Origin: Lachnospiraceae bacterium
GTDB lineage: Bacteria; Bacillota; Clostridia; Lachnospirales; Lachnospiraceae
Reading direction: 5' to 3'
NCBI GenBank assembly: GCA_024693845.1
Contig: JAILKJ010000051.1
Span: 1-61,019, forward strand
Length of the DNA: 61,019 bases
The translations under genes were made by a program, and so were the position numbers. Under the pieces are notes generated by a model. The model worked only from the letters and a program-made list of their open reading frames with translations, ran no database searches and was not told the origin of the DNA. Position 1 is the stretch's first letter; each line of letters starts with the position of its first letter. Shown one piece after another: positions 1 through 9,449 of this stretch.

Positions 1-247
1 TTTCTCCCTCTTCACCTACAGCAACAAACCTCTCATGTCTACCAGGATCACTTACCTCTGTAAGGTCCTAAATTCCTTCGTTCTGCTTATCCATAGTTGG
101 GTGCTGCTTATGCTCCTACGTCAGGGTCTTTGCCCTACGAAAAATGTCAACGCAGCTACTGGCTCTACTTTGTACTTTATTGTTTTGCATTCCTGCTTCA
201 CAGCACCAATCATGGCGGACGCTTTACTGTTTGCAGTTTCTTCGGAC
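1..247 (-). ncRNA. 3' non-coding end of IS110-family element, candidate bridge RNA region
   Basis: This stretch lies immediately downstream of the IS110-type transposase on its coding strand and has no credible gene. Read on the minus strand it is rich in short stems, for example CTTAC-AGAG-GTAAG and GGG-CAAAGA-CCC. IS110-family recombinases are known to use a structured bridge (seeker) RNA encoded in a non-coding end of the element: the 5' end in the IS110 group, the 3' end in the IS1111 group. That this particular end encodes the RNA is inference. The element boundary is not visible because the window starts here. Confidence 0.4.
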
Positions 248-1537
248 TTAAGCGGCTATAAACTCGCTGTCCCGGTGGATATCCGACATCATCTTGAATC
301 TGTCATAATCCACGCCTTTGGTTAGCACCGCATAGAATACACGGATTAGTTTGCAGCTTACGACAACCATCGCCTGTCTGCGTTTTAGCGGATTCTTTAC
401 GCGAATGACATAGTAGTCGTAGATTTCTCTGAACTCCTTGTTCCTTGCCAGCAAGGGTATCATTACCTGATACAATATCCGGCGGAGTTTCCTTCTTCCT
501 CGCTTGCTGATCCGAGACCGTCCTTTATGCTTTCCGGAACTGTTCTCTACCAGTTCCAAGCCCGCATACTTTTGGATCTGCTTCGGTGACTTAAAGCGTC
601 TGATATCACCTACTTCAGCAATAAATCCCGCTATTGTTATGATCCCTACTCCTTTAATGGCGAGTAGTTTCTCCACATGATCCACTTTCAGAGTCGTCTC
701 TTCAAGCGCCTTTTCAACGGCCTCCAATTGTGAGATCCATAACCGATGCTCTTCAAGCAGCATATACAGTTCGCTTCTTGTTCCGGCTCCTCCGTCCAGC
801 CCGATACTATTATGTGCAGCTTCTACCAGGATCTTTGCCCTATCTTCTGTAACACCTCTGCCGCGCATTCTCTTATCGTGCCAAATCTTTCTGATACCGT
901 CTATTCCGAGAGCTACTATGTCTTTTGGCAATGGTGCTTTCTCGAGAACTGCCAGCCCGCTTGTAGCATCGAATCTTGTGTAAACCCCCTGATACTCTGG
1001 GAAATGTACTGCCAACCACCTTTGGATCCTGTTTGCAGATATGTTATGCTGCTTTACAATCCTATCGCGGCTATACATCAGATCTCTAATCTCTGCATAA
1101 ATGCCTTCCGGCATATATGGAATGGAATATCTGCCATCCACTACCAGTTTTGCTATTGTCTTAGGATCCTTTGTATCAGTCTTCTTCGGACTATTATCAT
1201 CCAGTTCTTTGATCTTCTTAACCGAGAATGGATTGACCATTACCAATGTCATCTGATGATCAGCCACATACTTTGCAAACGCAAACCAATAGTGACCAGT
1301 AGGCTCGCAGCCTATCATAATGTCGGTCTTATCATTCTCCGTCCTAATCTTTTCCGCCCACTGATTAAAGGTATTGAATCCTTCAATGCTGTTTTGAAAT
1401 GAGAGGACCCTTTTCGTAAGCTCTTTACCCCTGTTGTCAAAGGCTCTGGCATAGTGGAGTTGGCTTCCCACATCCACTCCGATTACCAATGTCGTGTCCG
1501 TTACTTGTTCAATCTTTTCATTCTGTGTATAATTCAT
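248..1537 (-). mobile_element. IS110-family transposase (DEDD recombinase), full length
   Basis: RNA-guided recombinase of an insertion sequence, 429 aa, which is normal length for the family. The N-terminal RuvC-like DEDD domain shows D22 (in GVDVGS), E78 (in GCEPTGHYW), D121 and D124 (in KTDTKDPK). The C-terminal Transposase_20 part (about 275-370) has a helix-hairpin-helix-like IKGVGIITIAGFIAEVG and the NSSGKHKGRSRISKRG segment that carries the catalytic serine in this family. The ATG at 1537 is chosen over an upstream in-frame ATG at 1570 because GGAGG lies six bases before it. The frame is intact, so the element may be active. It sits beyond the last gene of the rqcH transcript, with no visible terminal inverted repeats, as expected for IS110. 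Confidence 0.93.
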
Positions 1538-1571
1538 TTGAGACCTCCGTTTGATTTGATGTTTTTTCATC

Positions 1572-1625
1572 CGCCAAGATGAACACCTAAATCATAACGC
1601 TAGGTCTCTTTCTATTCAATTGGCG
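1572..1625 (-). repeat. nested hairpin at the 5' end of the IS110 element
   Basis: On the minus strand an outer CGCCAA...TTGGCG pair encloses an inner ACCTA...TAGGT pair, just upstream of the transposase start. It may belong to the left end of the element or to a bridge RNA. The rest of 1626-1732 is AT-rich and shows nothing else I can name; the left boundary of the element probably lies here. Confidence 0.35.
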
Positions 1626-1732
1626 CTTTTAATGAATTACAGGAATGCTCCTCGTTCTTATTGATCTTTGATCCGTTTCGGCACAGGGCCAAATCTTTAT
1701 TATATTACCATAAAAATATCAAAACAGAAATA

Positions 1733-2146
1733 CTACTCCTCTTTAAAAAAACGGATGAGCTTTCCGGCCAGCCAGATCACTGCGGCTACAATATTGATCC
1801 ACAGGGGTTCCGTTACCATGATCACAAGCAGTAATACTGCGCTCCCGTTAGGATGCCCCTCGTCCCCGGAGAAAACGCCGCCCAACCCTATCATTTGCGA
1901 CAGCATTACGCCGAATTGCAGCAGACTGCTGAGAATAACCGTCAAAAAAACAAAAAGTCCGCCCAGCTCTTTATGTCTGACAAACATAACATAATAGTAT
2001 GCCACCACCGAAATAAGGATCGTTGCTATCATTCCCAACGGAAACCGGTAAAAATATGACAGACTGAAAAACATGACCTTCCATAAACAAAAGGGTATGA
2101 GAACGGATATGGCAAGGGTTTCCGAAAGAGCCTTGGTTTTTCTCAT
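1733..2146 (-). CDS. small integral membrane protein, function unknown
   Basis: I do not recognise the family. The 137-residue product has four likely transmembrane segments at about 9-30, 36-55, 61-85 and 102-127 and ends in a short basic/acidic tail. There is no signal peptide beyond the first segment and no catalytic motif. GGAGG lies eight bases before the ATG, which supports the start. It begins only 16 bases after the rqcH stop, so it is probably transcribed with rqcH. Its 3' side is followed by the IS110 insertion. Confidence 0.75.
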   Translation of the reverse strand: MRKTKALSETLAISVLIPFCLWKVMFFSLSYFYRFPLGMIATILISVVAYYYVMFVRHKELGGLFVFLTVILSSLLQFGVMLSQMIGLGGVFSGDEGHPNGSAVLLLVIMVTEPLWINIVAAVIWLAGKLIRFFKEE

Positions 2147-2162
2147 GTGAGGTTCCTCCGTC

Positions 2163-3923
2163 TTAAGGGCTTACTTTTTGCAGGGCAGAGATATCGCCGT
2201 CCACCAGCATGGAATAGTTGGTATAATAGACCACAAAACCCGGATTGGCACCTGCCGGCTTTTTTACATGTTTTTTCTGGATGTAATCCACCTCGATCTT
2301 ATCCCTGCCGCCGGACTTGGAAAAATGCGCCGCCAGACTTCCCGCCTCTTCAAAGGTTCTGTCCGGCACCTCTTTCCCTTCCGTCTTCAGGATCACATGG
2401 GATCCCGGCATGCCCTTGGCATGGAACCACCAGTCTCCTCCCGTAGCCAGCTTAAACGTGATCTCTTCATTTTGGAAATTGTTCTTCCCCACATAAAGAT
2501 CAAATCCGTCACTGCTGACAAAATGCAGCGGCTGACTTTTGATTACCTTCTTTTTATCCTTTGCATGGCTCTTGATATAGCCTGCGTTTACCAGCTCCGC
2601 CCGGATCTGGGAAAGATCTTCTTCGTTTTCCGCCAGATTTAAAGATGTCAGAACAGACTCAAGGTGCTCCTTCTGCATCCTGGTCTCTTCCACAAGAACG
2701 CTCAGAGTCTCAAAGGTTCTCTTCAGTTTTCCGTAGCGATCAAAATACTTCTTGGCATTTTCCATGGCCGTCAGCGTCGGATCCAAAGGGATGGTGACCG
2801 GTTCGTTCGTATAATAGTTTTCCGCTTCAAGACTTTTCTGTCCGCTTTCCGCAAGATAACCGTAAGTATGTAAAAGCTCTCCGTAAAGCTTGTATTTATC
2901 CCTCTTTTGGGTATCCTCCAACTGTCCCAGCTGCAGGGAAAGCTTTTTGCACTGCCGCTCCAATGCCACCGTTGTGATATGCCGAAGGTCAGCGGATTTT
3001 TGCCTGATCCTGGTCACCTGGGCTTTCCTGCCGTAAAAGGCCAGCACAACCTCAGACATGCTTTCATATGATCTCGTTTCTTCTCCTGCGTAGATCTCAT
3101 AAGGGAAAGCACCGAACTCCACAGGCGCTCCGTCTTCTTTTGCCTGGACGATACAGGGAGAAAATTCCCCGCTGCGGATCCTTGACAGGAGCTTCCAAAT
3201 AGTTAGCACAAGCTTACTTTTATGCTCCGCATCTGCGGCATCAAAACCTCTGTCCCCATCGATACCGGACCGATAGCAGATCTCCTGTGCCATTATGGGT
3301 GAGATACCGCGAAAGCTTTGATAGATCGCCTTAAAGGCAGGCAAGGGTTTGGAAAACAATTGGCTTTCCAGAAGACGCTGAAGCTCCTCAGGGGACTGTG
3401 CATCCATCAGATCCGGTTTTCCGTCGGTATCCACGCGGAAATACTGTTTTCCCGGAAGCACCTCTCTGACAGAGGAAACCAGGGCCGATACATGCTTGAT
3501 GGCATCCAGGATCTTTCCGTCGCTGTCACAGAAGATCAGGTTGCTGTGCTTCCCCATCAGCTCGACAATAAGCTTTTTGCTCCTAAGATCTCCCATCTCG
3601 TCCAGATGCTCCACCTCGATCTCAACGATACGGTCCAGGCCCGGCTGCGTGATAGACAGGATCCTGCCGCCGGAAATATGCTTCCTAAGCAGCATACAAA
3701 AGCTGGGGGCCGTCAGAGGTGATTTCTTGTTCTCCTCCGTCAGGGCTATCAGGGGAAGGGAGGCATCAGCGCTTAAAAGCAGCCTGAAATTGCCCGCCTC
3801 GGATTTGATCTGCAAAAGCAGCTCGTCCTTTTCCGGCTGGGCGATCTTTGCGATCCTGCCTCTTGTCAGTTTGTCAGATAATTCGCTGCAGAGGGCAGCG
3901 ATGGAAATACCGTCAAATGCCAT
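2163..3923 (-). CDS. rqcH: Rqc2 homologue RqcH (NFACT protein), ribosome quality control
   Basis: RqcH binds stalled 50S subunits carrying peptidyl-tRNA and recruits tRNA-Ala to add C-terminal alanine tails that mark the nascent chain for degradation. The 586-aa product has the order NFACT-N (about 1-200), a long coiled coil (about 280-430) and NFACT-R (about 450-560, with LYVGKNN and WWFHAKGMPGSHVIL). The Asp-Arg pair in QPGLDRIVEIEVEH falls at D97/R98, the positions needed for tRNA binding in Bacillus subtilis RqcH. The ATG at 3923 has AAAGG eight bases upstream; an open extension to 4010 runs through non-conserved sequence and the upstream terminator region and is rejected. Older annotations call this a fibronectin-binding protein. 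Confidence 0.95.
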   Translation of the reverse strand: MAFDGISIAALCSELSDKLTRGRIAKIAQPEKDELLLQIKSEAGNFRLLLSADASLPLIALTEENKKSPLTAPSFCMLLRKHISGGRILSITQPGLDRIVEIEVEHLDEMGDLRSKKLIVELMGKHSNLIFCDSDGKILDAIKHVSALVSSVREVLPGKQYFRVDTDGKPDLMDAQSPEELQRLLESQLFSKPLPAFKAIYQSFRGISPIMAQEICYRSGIDGDRGFDAADAEHKSKLVLTIWKLLSRIRSGEFSPCIVQAKEDGAPVEFGAFPYEIYAGEETRSYESMSEVVLAFYGRKAQVTRIRQKSADLRHITTVALERQCKKLSLQLGQLEDTQKRDKYKLYGELLHTYGYLAESGQKSLEAENYYTNEPVTIPLDPTLTAMENAKKYFDRYGKLKRTFETLSVLVEETRMQKEHLESVLTSLNLAENEEDLSQIRAELVNAGYIKSHAKDKKKVIKSQPLHFVSSDGFDLYVGKNNFQNEEITFKLATGGDWWFHAKGMPGSHVILKTEGKEVPDRTFEEAGSLAAHFSKSGGRDKIEVDYIQKKHVKKPAGANPGFVVYYTNYSMLVDGDISALQKVSP

Positions 3924-3999
3924 AACGTACCTTTCACGAAAAAGTTCCGGGGGGCTTCGCTCTTCTCGGGGCTGTTGCTTCGCAACATAAAATACGTAC

Positions 4000-4037
4000 A
4001 AAACAGGCACCCATGCGCGAGCGCAGGTGCCTGTTTT
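4000..4037 (-). terminator. intrinsic terminator after glgA
   Basis: On the minus strand the perfect stem AAAACAGGCACC/GGTGCCTGTTTT encloses an inner TGCG-CTCG-CGCA hairpin, and the right arm ends in TTTT. It lies 20 bases past the glgA stop. A second small hairpin, GTTGC-GAA-GCAAC, follows in the rqcH leader at 3974-3986. Confidence 0.85.
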
Positions 4038-4056
4038 ATCCGCATTTTGCGCTGAC

Positions 4057-5502
4057 TCAGCCTATCAGCCAGTCGTACATCTCCTGGTATTTCGCGGCGG
4101 AAACGTTCCAGGAGAAATCTGCTGCCATGGCTCTGTCCACCATCTTGTTCCACTCACGCTTTCTCTGATAGAAAACATACTTGGCGTAGCGGATCGTGGC
4201 AAGCATTTCATAAGCGTTGTAATTGCTGAAGGAGAAGCCGGTTCCGGTACTCTCAAACTCATTGTAGGGTTCCACGGTATCCTTCAGGCCACCGGTCTCA
4301 CGAACGATGGGCAGGGTTCCGTAATGCAGTGCCATCAGCTGTGACAGGCCGCAGGGCTCAAACAGCGAAGGCATCAGGAATGCATCGGAAGCTGCGTAGA
4401 TCTTATGGGAAAGGGCATCGGAATAATAGATATTCGCCGAAACCTTGTTATTGTATTTCCAGTCAAAGTGACGGAACATATTCTCGTAGCGCTCTTCGCC
4501 GGTACCAAGAACGACGATCTGAACCTCTTCCTGACACAGCTCGTCCATGACATAGGCGATAAGATCGAAGCCCTTCTGATCCGTAAGGCGGGAGACAATA
4601 CCGATCATCATCTTCTTGTCGTCCTGCTCCAGACCCAGCTCCTGCTGCAGAGCTCTCTTGTTCTTCACCTTCTCCTTGCGGAAGTTGGCCGCATTGTAAG
4701 GTGCCACGATATTCCTGTCCGTCTGCGGATTGAACTCGTCATAATCGATACCGTTCACGATGCCCCGAAGCGCGTTGCTCCTTGCATTGAGCAGGCCGTC
4801 AAGGCCCTCCCCGTAGAACTGCATCTTGATCTCTTCTGCATAGGTTGCGGAAACCGTGGTAACCGCATCCGCATAAACGATACCGCCCTTGAGAAGGTTG
4901 GCATCCTTATAGCTTTCCAGCTTGTCCGGTGTAAAGAAGTAATCCGGAAGTCCGGTGATATCCTTTACATCCTTCACATTCCATCTTCCCTGGAATTTCA
5001 GGTTGTGGATGGTCATGATGGACTTGATCCCCTGGAAGAACTCGCCTCCCGCGAACCGCTCCTTCAGGTATACCGGAACAAGACCCGTCTGCCAGTCATG
5101 GCAATGAATGATGTCCGGTCTGAAGCCCGTCAGGGGAAGGGCGGAAAGAGCCGCTTTACAGAAAAAGCTGAATTTGCGGATCTCGTCCAGTACATTGTCA
5201 CTGTAGATCTTAAATCCCGAGAAATAGGATTCGTTGTCGATAAAGTAATAGGTGATCCCGTCAACCTTGGCTTCGAGTACGCCCACATACTCACTTTTCC
5301 AGTTGAAGTCAAGATAAAAATGGGTCTTGTACTTCATAAGCTCCTTCAGTTCCTGACGGATACAGGTATATTTCGGCAGCATAACGCGTACGTCGAAATA
5401 TTTCCGGTCAAGGCACTTGGGCAGTGACCCTACCACATCCGCAAGTCCGCCGGTCTTGATAAAGGGGACTCCCTCGGAAGCTATAAACAATATGTTTTTC
5501 AT
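4057..5502 (-). CDS. glgA: glycogen synthase (ADP-glucose), GT5
   Basis: Transfers glucose from ADP-glucose to the non-reducing end of a growing alpha-1,4-glucan in glycogen storage; cytoplasmic. The 481-aa length is typical. The N-terminal domain carries the ADP-glucose-binding KTGGLADVVGSLPK motif (Lys16) and the C-terminal Rossmann domain has EPCGLSQLMALHYGTLPIVRETGGL with the conserved acid residue. No glgC, glgD, glgB or glgP is adjacent, so the gene stands alone here. It has its own promoter (5544-5571) and a strong terminator (4000-4037), so it looks monocistronic. Confidence 0.97.
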   Translation of the reverse strand: MKNILFIASEGVPFIKTGGLADVVGSLPKCLDRKYFDVRVMLPKYTCIRQELKELMKYKTHFYLDFNWKSEYVGVLEAKVDGITYYFIDNESYFSGFKIYSDNVLDEIRKFSFFCKAALSALPLTGFRPDIIHCHDWQTGLVPVYLKERFAGGEFFQGIKSIMTIHNLKFQGRWNVKDVKDITGLPDYFFTPDKLESYKDANLLKGGIVYADAVTTVSATYAEEIKMQFYGEGLDGLLNARSNALRGIVNGIDYDEFNPQTDRNIVAPYNAANFRKEKVKNKRALQQELGLEQDDKKMMIGIVSRLTDQKGFDLIAYVMDELCQEEVQIVVLGTGEERYENMFRHFDWKYNNKVSANIYYSDALSHKIYAASDAFLMPSLFEPCGLSQLMALHYGTLPIVRETGGLKDTVEPYNEFESTGTGFSFSNYNAYEMLATIRYAKYVFYQRKREWNKMVDRAMAADFSWNVSAAKYQEMYDWLIG

Positions 5503-5543
5503 TCAGATTTCCTCCAATACGTAAACCTATACACCCATAAAAC

Positions 5544-5571
5544 ATTATACTACAAAACAGTATATTTTCAA
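5544..5571 (-). promoter_or_regulatory. glgA promoter, sigma-A type
   Basis: On the minus strand TTGAAA (5566-5571), a 16-base spacer and a perfect TATAAT (5544-5549). The -35 box overlaps the TGA stop of the upstream recN gene (5568-5570). The transcript start would be near 5537, giving a short leader with GGAGG before the glgA ATG. Confidence 0.8.
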
Positions 5572-7250
5572 AGAGAAAAATGCTTGCTCCCGTCTGCCTT
5601 TTTCTTCAGCTCCTTCGCATTGGCCAGGGCACTGTCCGAAATGGTATCGCTGCCCAGAAGCCTTGCTACTTCTTCGATCATCCCTTCCCTGTCAAGGGCC
5701 GTGATCTGCGTCTTTGTGGAGGTTTCCTTTTCCGTTTTTTCGATCCTGAAATGGCAGTCCGCCATGGCTGCGATCTGCGGCAGATGGGTGATACAGATCA
5801 GCTGATGTTTCCTGCGTATGACAGCCATCTTTTCGGACACCCGCCATGCCGTCTGGCCGCTGATCCCCGCATCGATCTCATCAAAGATCATGGTCGGGAT
5901 CCTGTCCGTATCCGCAAGAATGGATTTAACCGCCAGCATCACGCGGCTGAGCTCACCACCGCTCGCCACATCGGTCAGCGGTCTTAAGCTTTCTCCGGCA
6001 TTGAAGCTGATCAAAAAGCTTGCGTGATCGTTTCCATCCCTGCCAAGCCGATCTTCTTCCTGTACAGCCTCGATCTTCAGCTCACAGTGCGAAAAGCCCA
6101 GCTCGGAAAGTGCTTCTTTCAGCTCTTCCTCCAGTTTCCCGGCAGCCTGCTCCCGGATCTTATGCGCCCTGTCACAAAGACCGATCAACGCCTGATACTG
6201 CCTTTCCTTTCTTTCGGAAAGTTCCGATAAATATCTGTCATAATCCTCTAATCGTTCGATCTGATTCCGGCGCTCATCACCATACTTTTGGATCTGTTCA
6301 ATGGTGGAGCCGTATTTTTTCTTAAGACGGTTGATCAGATCCAGCCTCTCTCCCACAAAGGCCATTCTCTCCTCGTCCGCCCTGTCATCTTCCAGATAGC
6401 GTGAAAGCTCGCGGCTGGTCTGGCGGATCAGTTCCTCCGCCTGCAAAAGTGCTTTGGTCTGCTCCGAGAAATCGTCGTACCGCTGGGCTTCCTTCAGTCT
6501 TCCAAGCGCCATTCCGACCAGCTCCAGGCCACTCATACCGCTGCCGTCCAGGCCCTCCAGTGCCGCCGATACAGACTCCGTGATCGACATGGCATGGGTC
6601 AGTTTCCTAAACTCCGCTTCCAGTTCGTCGTCCTCACCCTCGGTCAGCTCTGCCTTATCGATCTCTTCGCATTCATAGCGGGCAAGATCCAGCTCTCTTT
6701 CCTTCAGCCCGTCCTCTTTGGCCGCTTCTTCATATTCCGCAAGGACCTCCCGATAGGCATCATAAGCCCCGCCGATCTCCTCCTTCAGCTCTGCAAGCTC
6801 ACTGCCCGCATACAGATCCAGGATCTCCAGGTGCTTTTTTTCCTGCAGAAGACTGATATGCTCCTGCTGGGTATGTACATCGATGAGCAGAGACGCCACC
6901 TGCCGCAGCATCTTGCCCGTTACGACCTCACCATTGATCCTGCAGACATTCCGGCTTTCCTCCAGTCTCCTGGTCAGGATCAGCGTACCGTCATCACTCT
7001 GAACACCAAGCCGGGCAAGCCTTTCCTCCTGCTCCCGGTCCACCGAAAAAAAGAGCTCCACATAGGCATGATCCGCTCCCTGACGGATCAATCCCCTGTC
7101 GGCTCTGCCACCGAGTGCCAGGTGGATCGAATCGATGAGGATCGATTTGCCCGCTCCCGTTTCACCCGTCAGAACATTCAGCCCTTCTCCCAGAGACAAC
7201 TCAGCCTCATGGATCAGCGCCACATTTTTTACCTTGATTGATTCCAGCAT
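5568..7250 (-). CDS. recN: DNA repair protein RecN (SMC-like ATPase)
   Basis: SMC-family ATPase that acts early in double-strand break repair, bridging DNA ends. The 560-aa product has the Walker A motif GETGAGKS at 29-36, a central coiled coil, an ABC signature region (SGGELSR) and the Walker B segment TMIFDEIDAGISG near the C-terminus. Length is normal. It is the last gene of the asp23-to-recN run, 41 bases after argR, and no terminator separates it from the glgA promoter, which overlaps its stop codon. Confidence 0.97.
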   Translation of the reverse strand: MLESIKVKNVALIHEAELSLGEGLNVLTGETGAGKSILIDSIHLALGGRADRGLIRQGADHAYVELFFSVDREQEERLARLGVQSDDGTLILTRRLEESRNVCRINGEVVTGKMLRQVASLLIDVHTQQEHISLLQEKKHLEILDLYAGSELAELKEEIGGAYDAYREVLAEYEEAAKEDGLKERELDLARYECEEIDKAELTEGEDDELEAEFRKLTHAMSITESVSAALEGLDGSGMSGLELVGMALGRLKEAQRYDDFSEQTKALLQAEELIRQTSRELSRYLEDDRADEERMAFVGERLDLINRLKKKYGSTIEQIQKYGDERRNQIERLEDYDRYLSELSERKERQYQALIGLCDRAHKIREQAAGKLEEELKEALSELGFSHCELKIEAVQEEDRLGRDGNDHASFLISFNAGESLRPLTDVASGGELSRVMLAVKSILADTDRIPTMIFDEIDAGISGQTAWRVSEKMAVIRRKHQLICITHLPQIAAMADCHFRIEKTEKETSTKTQITALDREGMIEEVARLLGSDTISDSALANAKELKKKADGSKHFSL

Positions 7251-7291
7251 ATAGTTACCTTGTATTCTTCAGAACGCCCGTGCCCGGCGTT

Positions 7292-7738
7292 TCAGCTCAT
7301 GATCAGATGCTTCAGCTGCCGGATAAGATCCCGCGCTGCCGCCTCGCTTTTGATGGCGATCATGATGGTATCATCCCCTGCGATGGACCCCACCACCTGT
7401 TTGAACTCCATGGCATCCACGGCAGCGGCTACTGCCATTGCCATTCCCGATACCGTTTTGATCACCAGGATATTGCCTGCCGTATCGGCAGACTGAAACC
7501 CTTCCTTAAGTACGTTGACATACCTGCTGCCGGGAACGTTTTCCCTTTCCATCAGGACGTAACTCATCTTTCCTTTGACCGGTGATTTGGTAAGCCCCAG
7601 CTTACGAATATCCCTCGAGACCGTTGCCTGGGTAACCTCAAAACCCTCCTGCAACAAAAGCTGCGTGAGCTGTTCCTGGGTCTGTACCGTCTGCTCCTTT
7701 ATGATCCGAAGGATCGCCTCGTGTCTGTCCGTTTTCAT
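7292..7738 (-). CDS. argR: arginine repressor ArgR/AhrC
   Basis: Hexameric arginine-dependent DNA-binding regulator of arginine biosynthesis and catabolism. The 148-aa product has the N-terminal winged helix with the recognition helix in TQATVSRDIRKLGL (about 37-50) and the C-terminal arginine-binding domain with GSIAGDDTIMI, the usual GTIAGDDT signature. AGGGGG precedes the ATG. It lies between nadK and recN, the conserved Firmicute order; no arg genes are present in the window. Confidence 0.96.
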   Translation of the reverse strand: MKTDRHEAILRIIKEQTVQTQEQLTQLLLQEGFEVTQATVSRDIRKLGLTKSPVKGKMSYVLMERENVPGSRYVNVLKEGFQSADTAGNILVIKTVSGMAMAVAAAVDAMEFKQVVGSIAGDDTIMIAIKSEAAARDLIRQLKHLIMS

Positions 7739-7752
7739 GCCGTCCCCCTGTA

Positions 7753-8622
7753 TCAGCCGTCCATTTTGTTATGGAGGGATTTCAAAAAGCTTACGCTGCT
7801 TAAACGGACCAGCTTCACCGTGAGCTCCGATGCCCGTATCGTGATCCGGTCGTTGCGTTTCATGGATCCGAACAGCTCTCCGTCAAAATAGATCTCCGCC
7901 TCGGCATCAGCCTCGGCCGCATTCCTCTGGTTACCGATCCTGATCTGCACCTCATCATCCCGGGAAAGGACGATGCTTCTGGTATTCATGGTATGGGGGC
8001 AGATCGGTGTGATCACCATCAGCTGTGCGCCGGGATTTACGATGGGTCCGCCGGCGGAAAGATTGTAGCCCGTGGATCCCGTCGGCGTCGACAAAATGAT
8101 ACCGTCGGCGTTATAAGCGGCAAGATCCTGTCCGTTAACACTGATCTCATACGGGATCACCATAAGGGGCCCCTTTCTGCTTACCACAATATCGTTAAGC
8201 GCGTGGGCACTCTTTTGCTCCTGACCGTGCCAGAAACTGCCGGACAAAAGCATACGGGATTCCACTTCATACTCATCTGCCAGAAGATGGTCCAGCGCCT
8301 GCCGGATCCCGTCTTTTTCCACCTGGGCAAGAAAGCCCAGGGTACCGAGATTCACACCCACCAGCGGGATCCCGAGGCGCAGGGTATCCCTTGCCGCCTT
8401 AAGAAGCGTCCCGTCGCCGCCCAGCACGATGATGCACTCGGTCAGAGGCGGAACCAGCAGCGGATTATAATCCCCCGTCTCGTACAATTCCTGCTTGCTG
8501 ATCACGTCACGGATCAAAATGTCCGCCTCCGCGCCGTGACTGCGAAGATAGTCCGCGATATATTCCGTTGTTTCCTGTCTGGGATCTTTTATCAGATTGG
8601 TCACGATAAAAAACCGCTTCAT
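7753..8622 (-). CDS. nadK: NAD kinase
   Basis: Phosphorylates NAD to NADP. The 289-aa protein shows the family motifs: LGGDGTLLKAARD (GGDGT, ATP/NAD site), GTLGFLA, and NADGIILSTPTGSTGYNLSAGGP in the C-terminal domain. AGGAGG lies seven bases before the ATG and overlaps the tlyA stop (TAG), so translation is likely coupled. Insertion between tlyA and argR is common in Clostridia. Confidence 0.97.
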   Translation of the reverse strand: MKRFFIVTNLIKDPRQETTEYIADYLRSHGAEADILIRDVISKQELYETGDYNPLLVPPLTECIIVLGGDGTLLKAARDTLRLGIPLVGVNLGTLGFLAQVEKDGIRQALDHLLADEYEVESRMLLSGSFWHGQEQKSAHALNDIVVSRKGPLMVIPYEISVNGQDLAAYNADGIILSTPTGSTGYNLSAGGPIVNPGAQLMVITPICPHTMNTRSIVLSRDDEVQIRIGNQRNAAEADAEAEIYFDGELFGSMKRNDRITIRASELTVKLVRLSSVSFLKSLHNKMDG

Positions 8623-8633
8623 GCCATATCCTC

Positions 8634-9449
8634 CTAGTGAAGCGTTTCCGCCGCACCGGATACCACCTGGTCGATCCGGTCTGCAAGCGCTTCCGGCGTC
8701 AGCATTTGCTGATCCTCACCCTTTTTCATCCACAACAAAAATTCAATATTTCCTTCCGGTCCCCGGATGGGGGAAAAATCAAGTCCCATCACCGAAAACC
8801 CCGTATCGGCTGCTACTTTGCAGATCCTTTCCACCACCTCACGGTGGACCGCCGGATTGGAAACCACTCCCTTTTTGCCCACCTTTTCGCGCCCCGCTTC
8901 AAACTGGGGCTTGATCAGTGCGACCATGCTGCTGCCCTCCTCAAGAAGCCCGAAGGCAGGGGGAAGGATTTTATCGAGGGAGATAAAAGATACATCACTG
9001 GCAGCAAACTGTGGCACCTCGGGAAGATCTCCCTGTTCCATATAGCGGAAGTTGGTCTTTTCCATGCAGACCACATCCGGATGAGTCCGAAGCTTATAGT
9101 CCAGCTGCCCTTTTCCCACGTCCACGGCATACACTTTTGCCGCGCCGTTTTGCAGCATACAATCCGTGAATCCGCCGGTGGATGCGCCGATATCCAGACA
9201 GATCAGGTCCTTTACCTCAATGGGAAATACCGAAAGGGCCTTTTCCAGCTTCAGACCTCCCCTGCTAACGTAAGGAAGGGTCTTACCGCGCACCTCGATG
9301 GTAACCTTATCCTCGTCAAAGGTACTGCCGGGCTTATCCTCCTTCTGACCGTTCACATAGACGATCCCCGCCATCAGAATGGCCTTGGCCTTCTCCCGGG
9401 AAGGCGCCAGATTCTGCTGTACCAAAAGTACGTCAAGCCGTTGTTTCAT
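8634..9449 (-). CDS. tlyA: TlyA-family 16S/23S rRNA 2'-O-methyltransferase
   Basis: S4-domain RNA methyltransferase of the TlyA family. In mycobacteria TlyA methylates 16S C1409 and 23S C1920; the exact target here is inferred from the family. The 271-aa product has an N-terminal S4 RNA-binding domain (about 3-60) and an FtsJ-like Rossmann domain with the SAM motif CLDIGASTGGFTDCML. Its start overlaps the dxs stop by four bases (ATGA). Often labelled hemolysin A, a name not supported by function. Confidence 0.93.
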   Translation of the reverse strand: MKQRLDVLLVQQNLAPSREKAKAILMAGIVYVNGQKEDKPGSTFDEDKVTIEVRGKTLPYVSRGGLKLEKALSVFPIEVKDLICLDIGASTGGFTDCMLQNGAAKVYAVDVGKGQLDYKLRTHPDVVCMEKTNFRYMEQGDLPEVPQFAASDVSFISLDKILPPAFGLLEEGSSMVALIKPQFEAGREKVGKKGVVSNPAVHREVVERICKVAADTGFSVMGLDFSPIRGPEGNIEFLLWMKKGEDQQMLTPEALADRIDQVVSGAAETLH

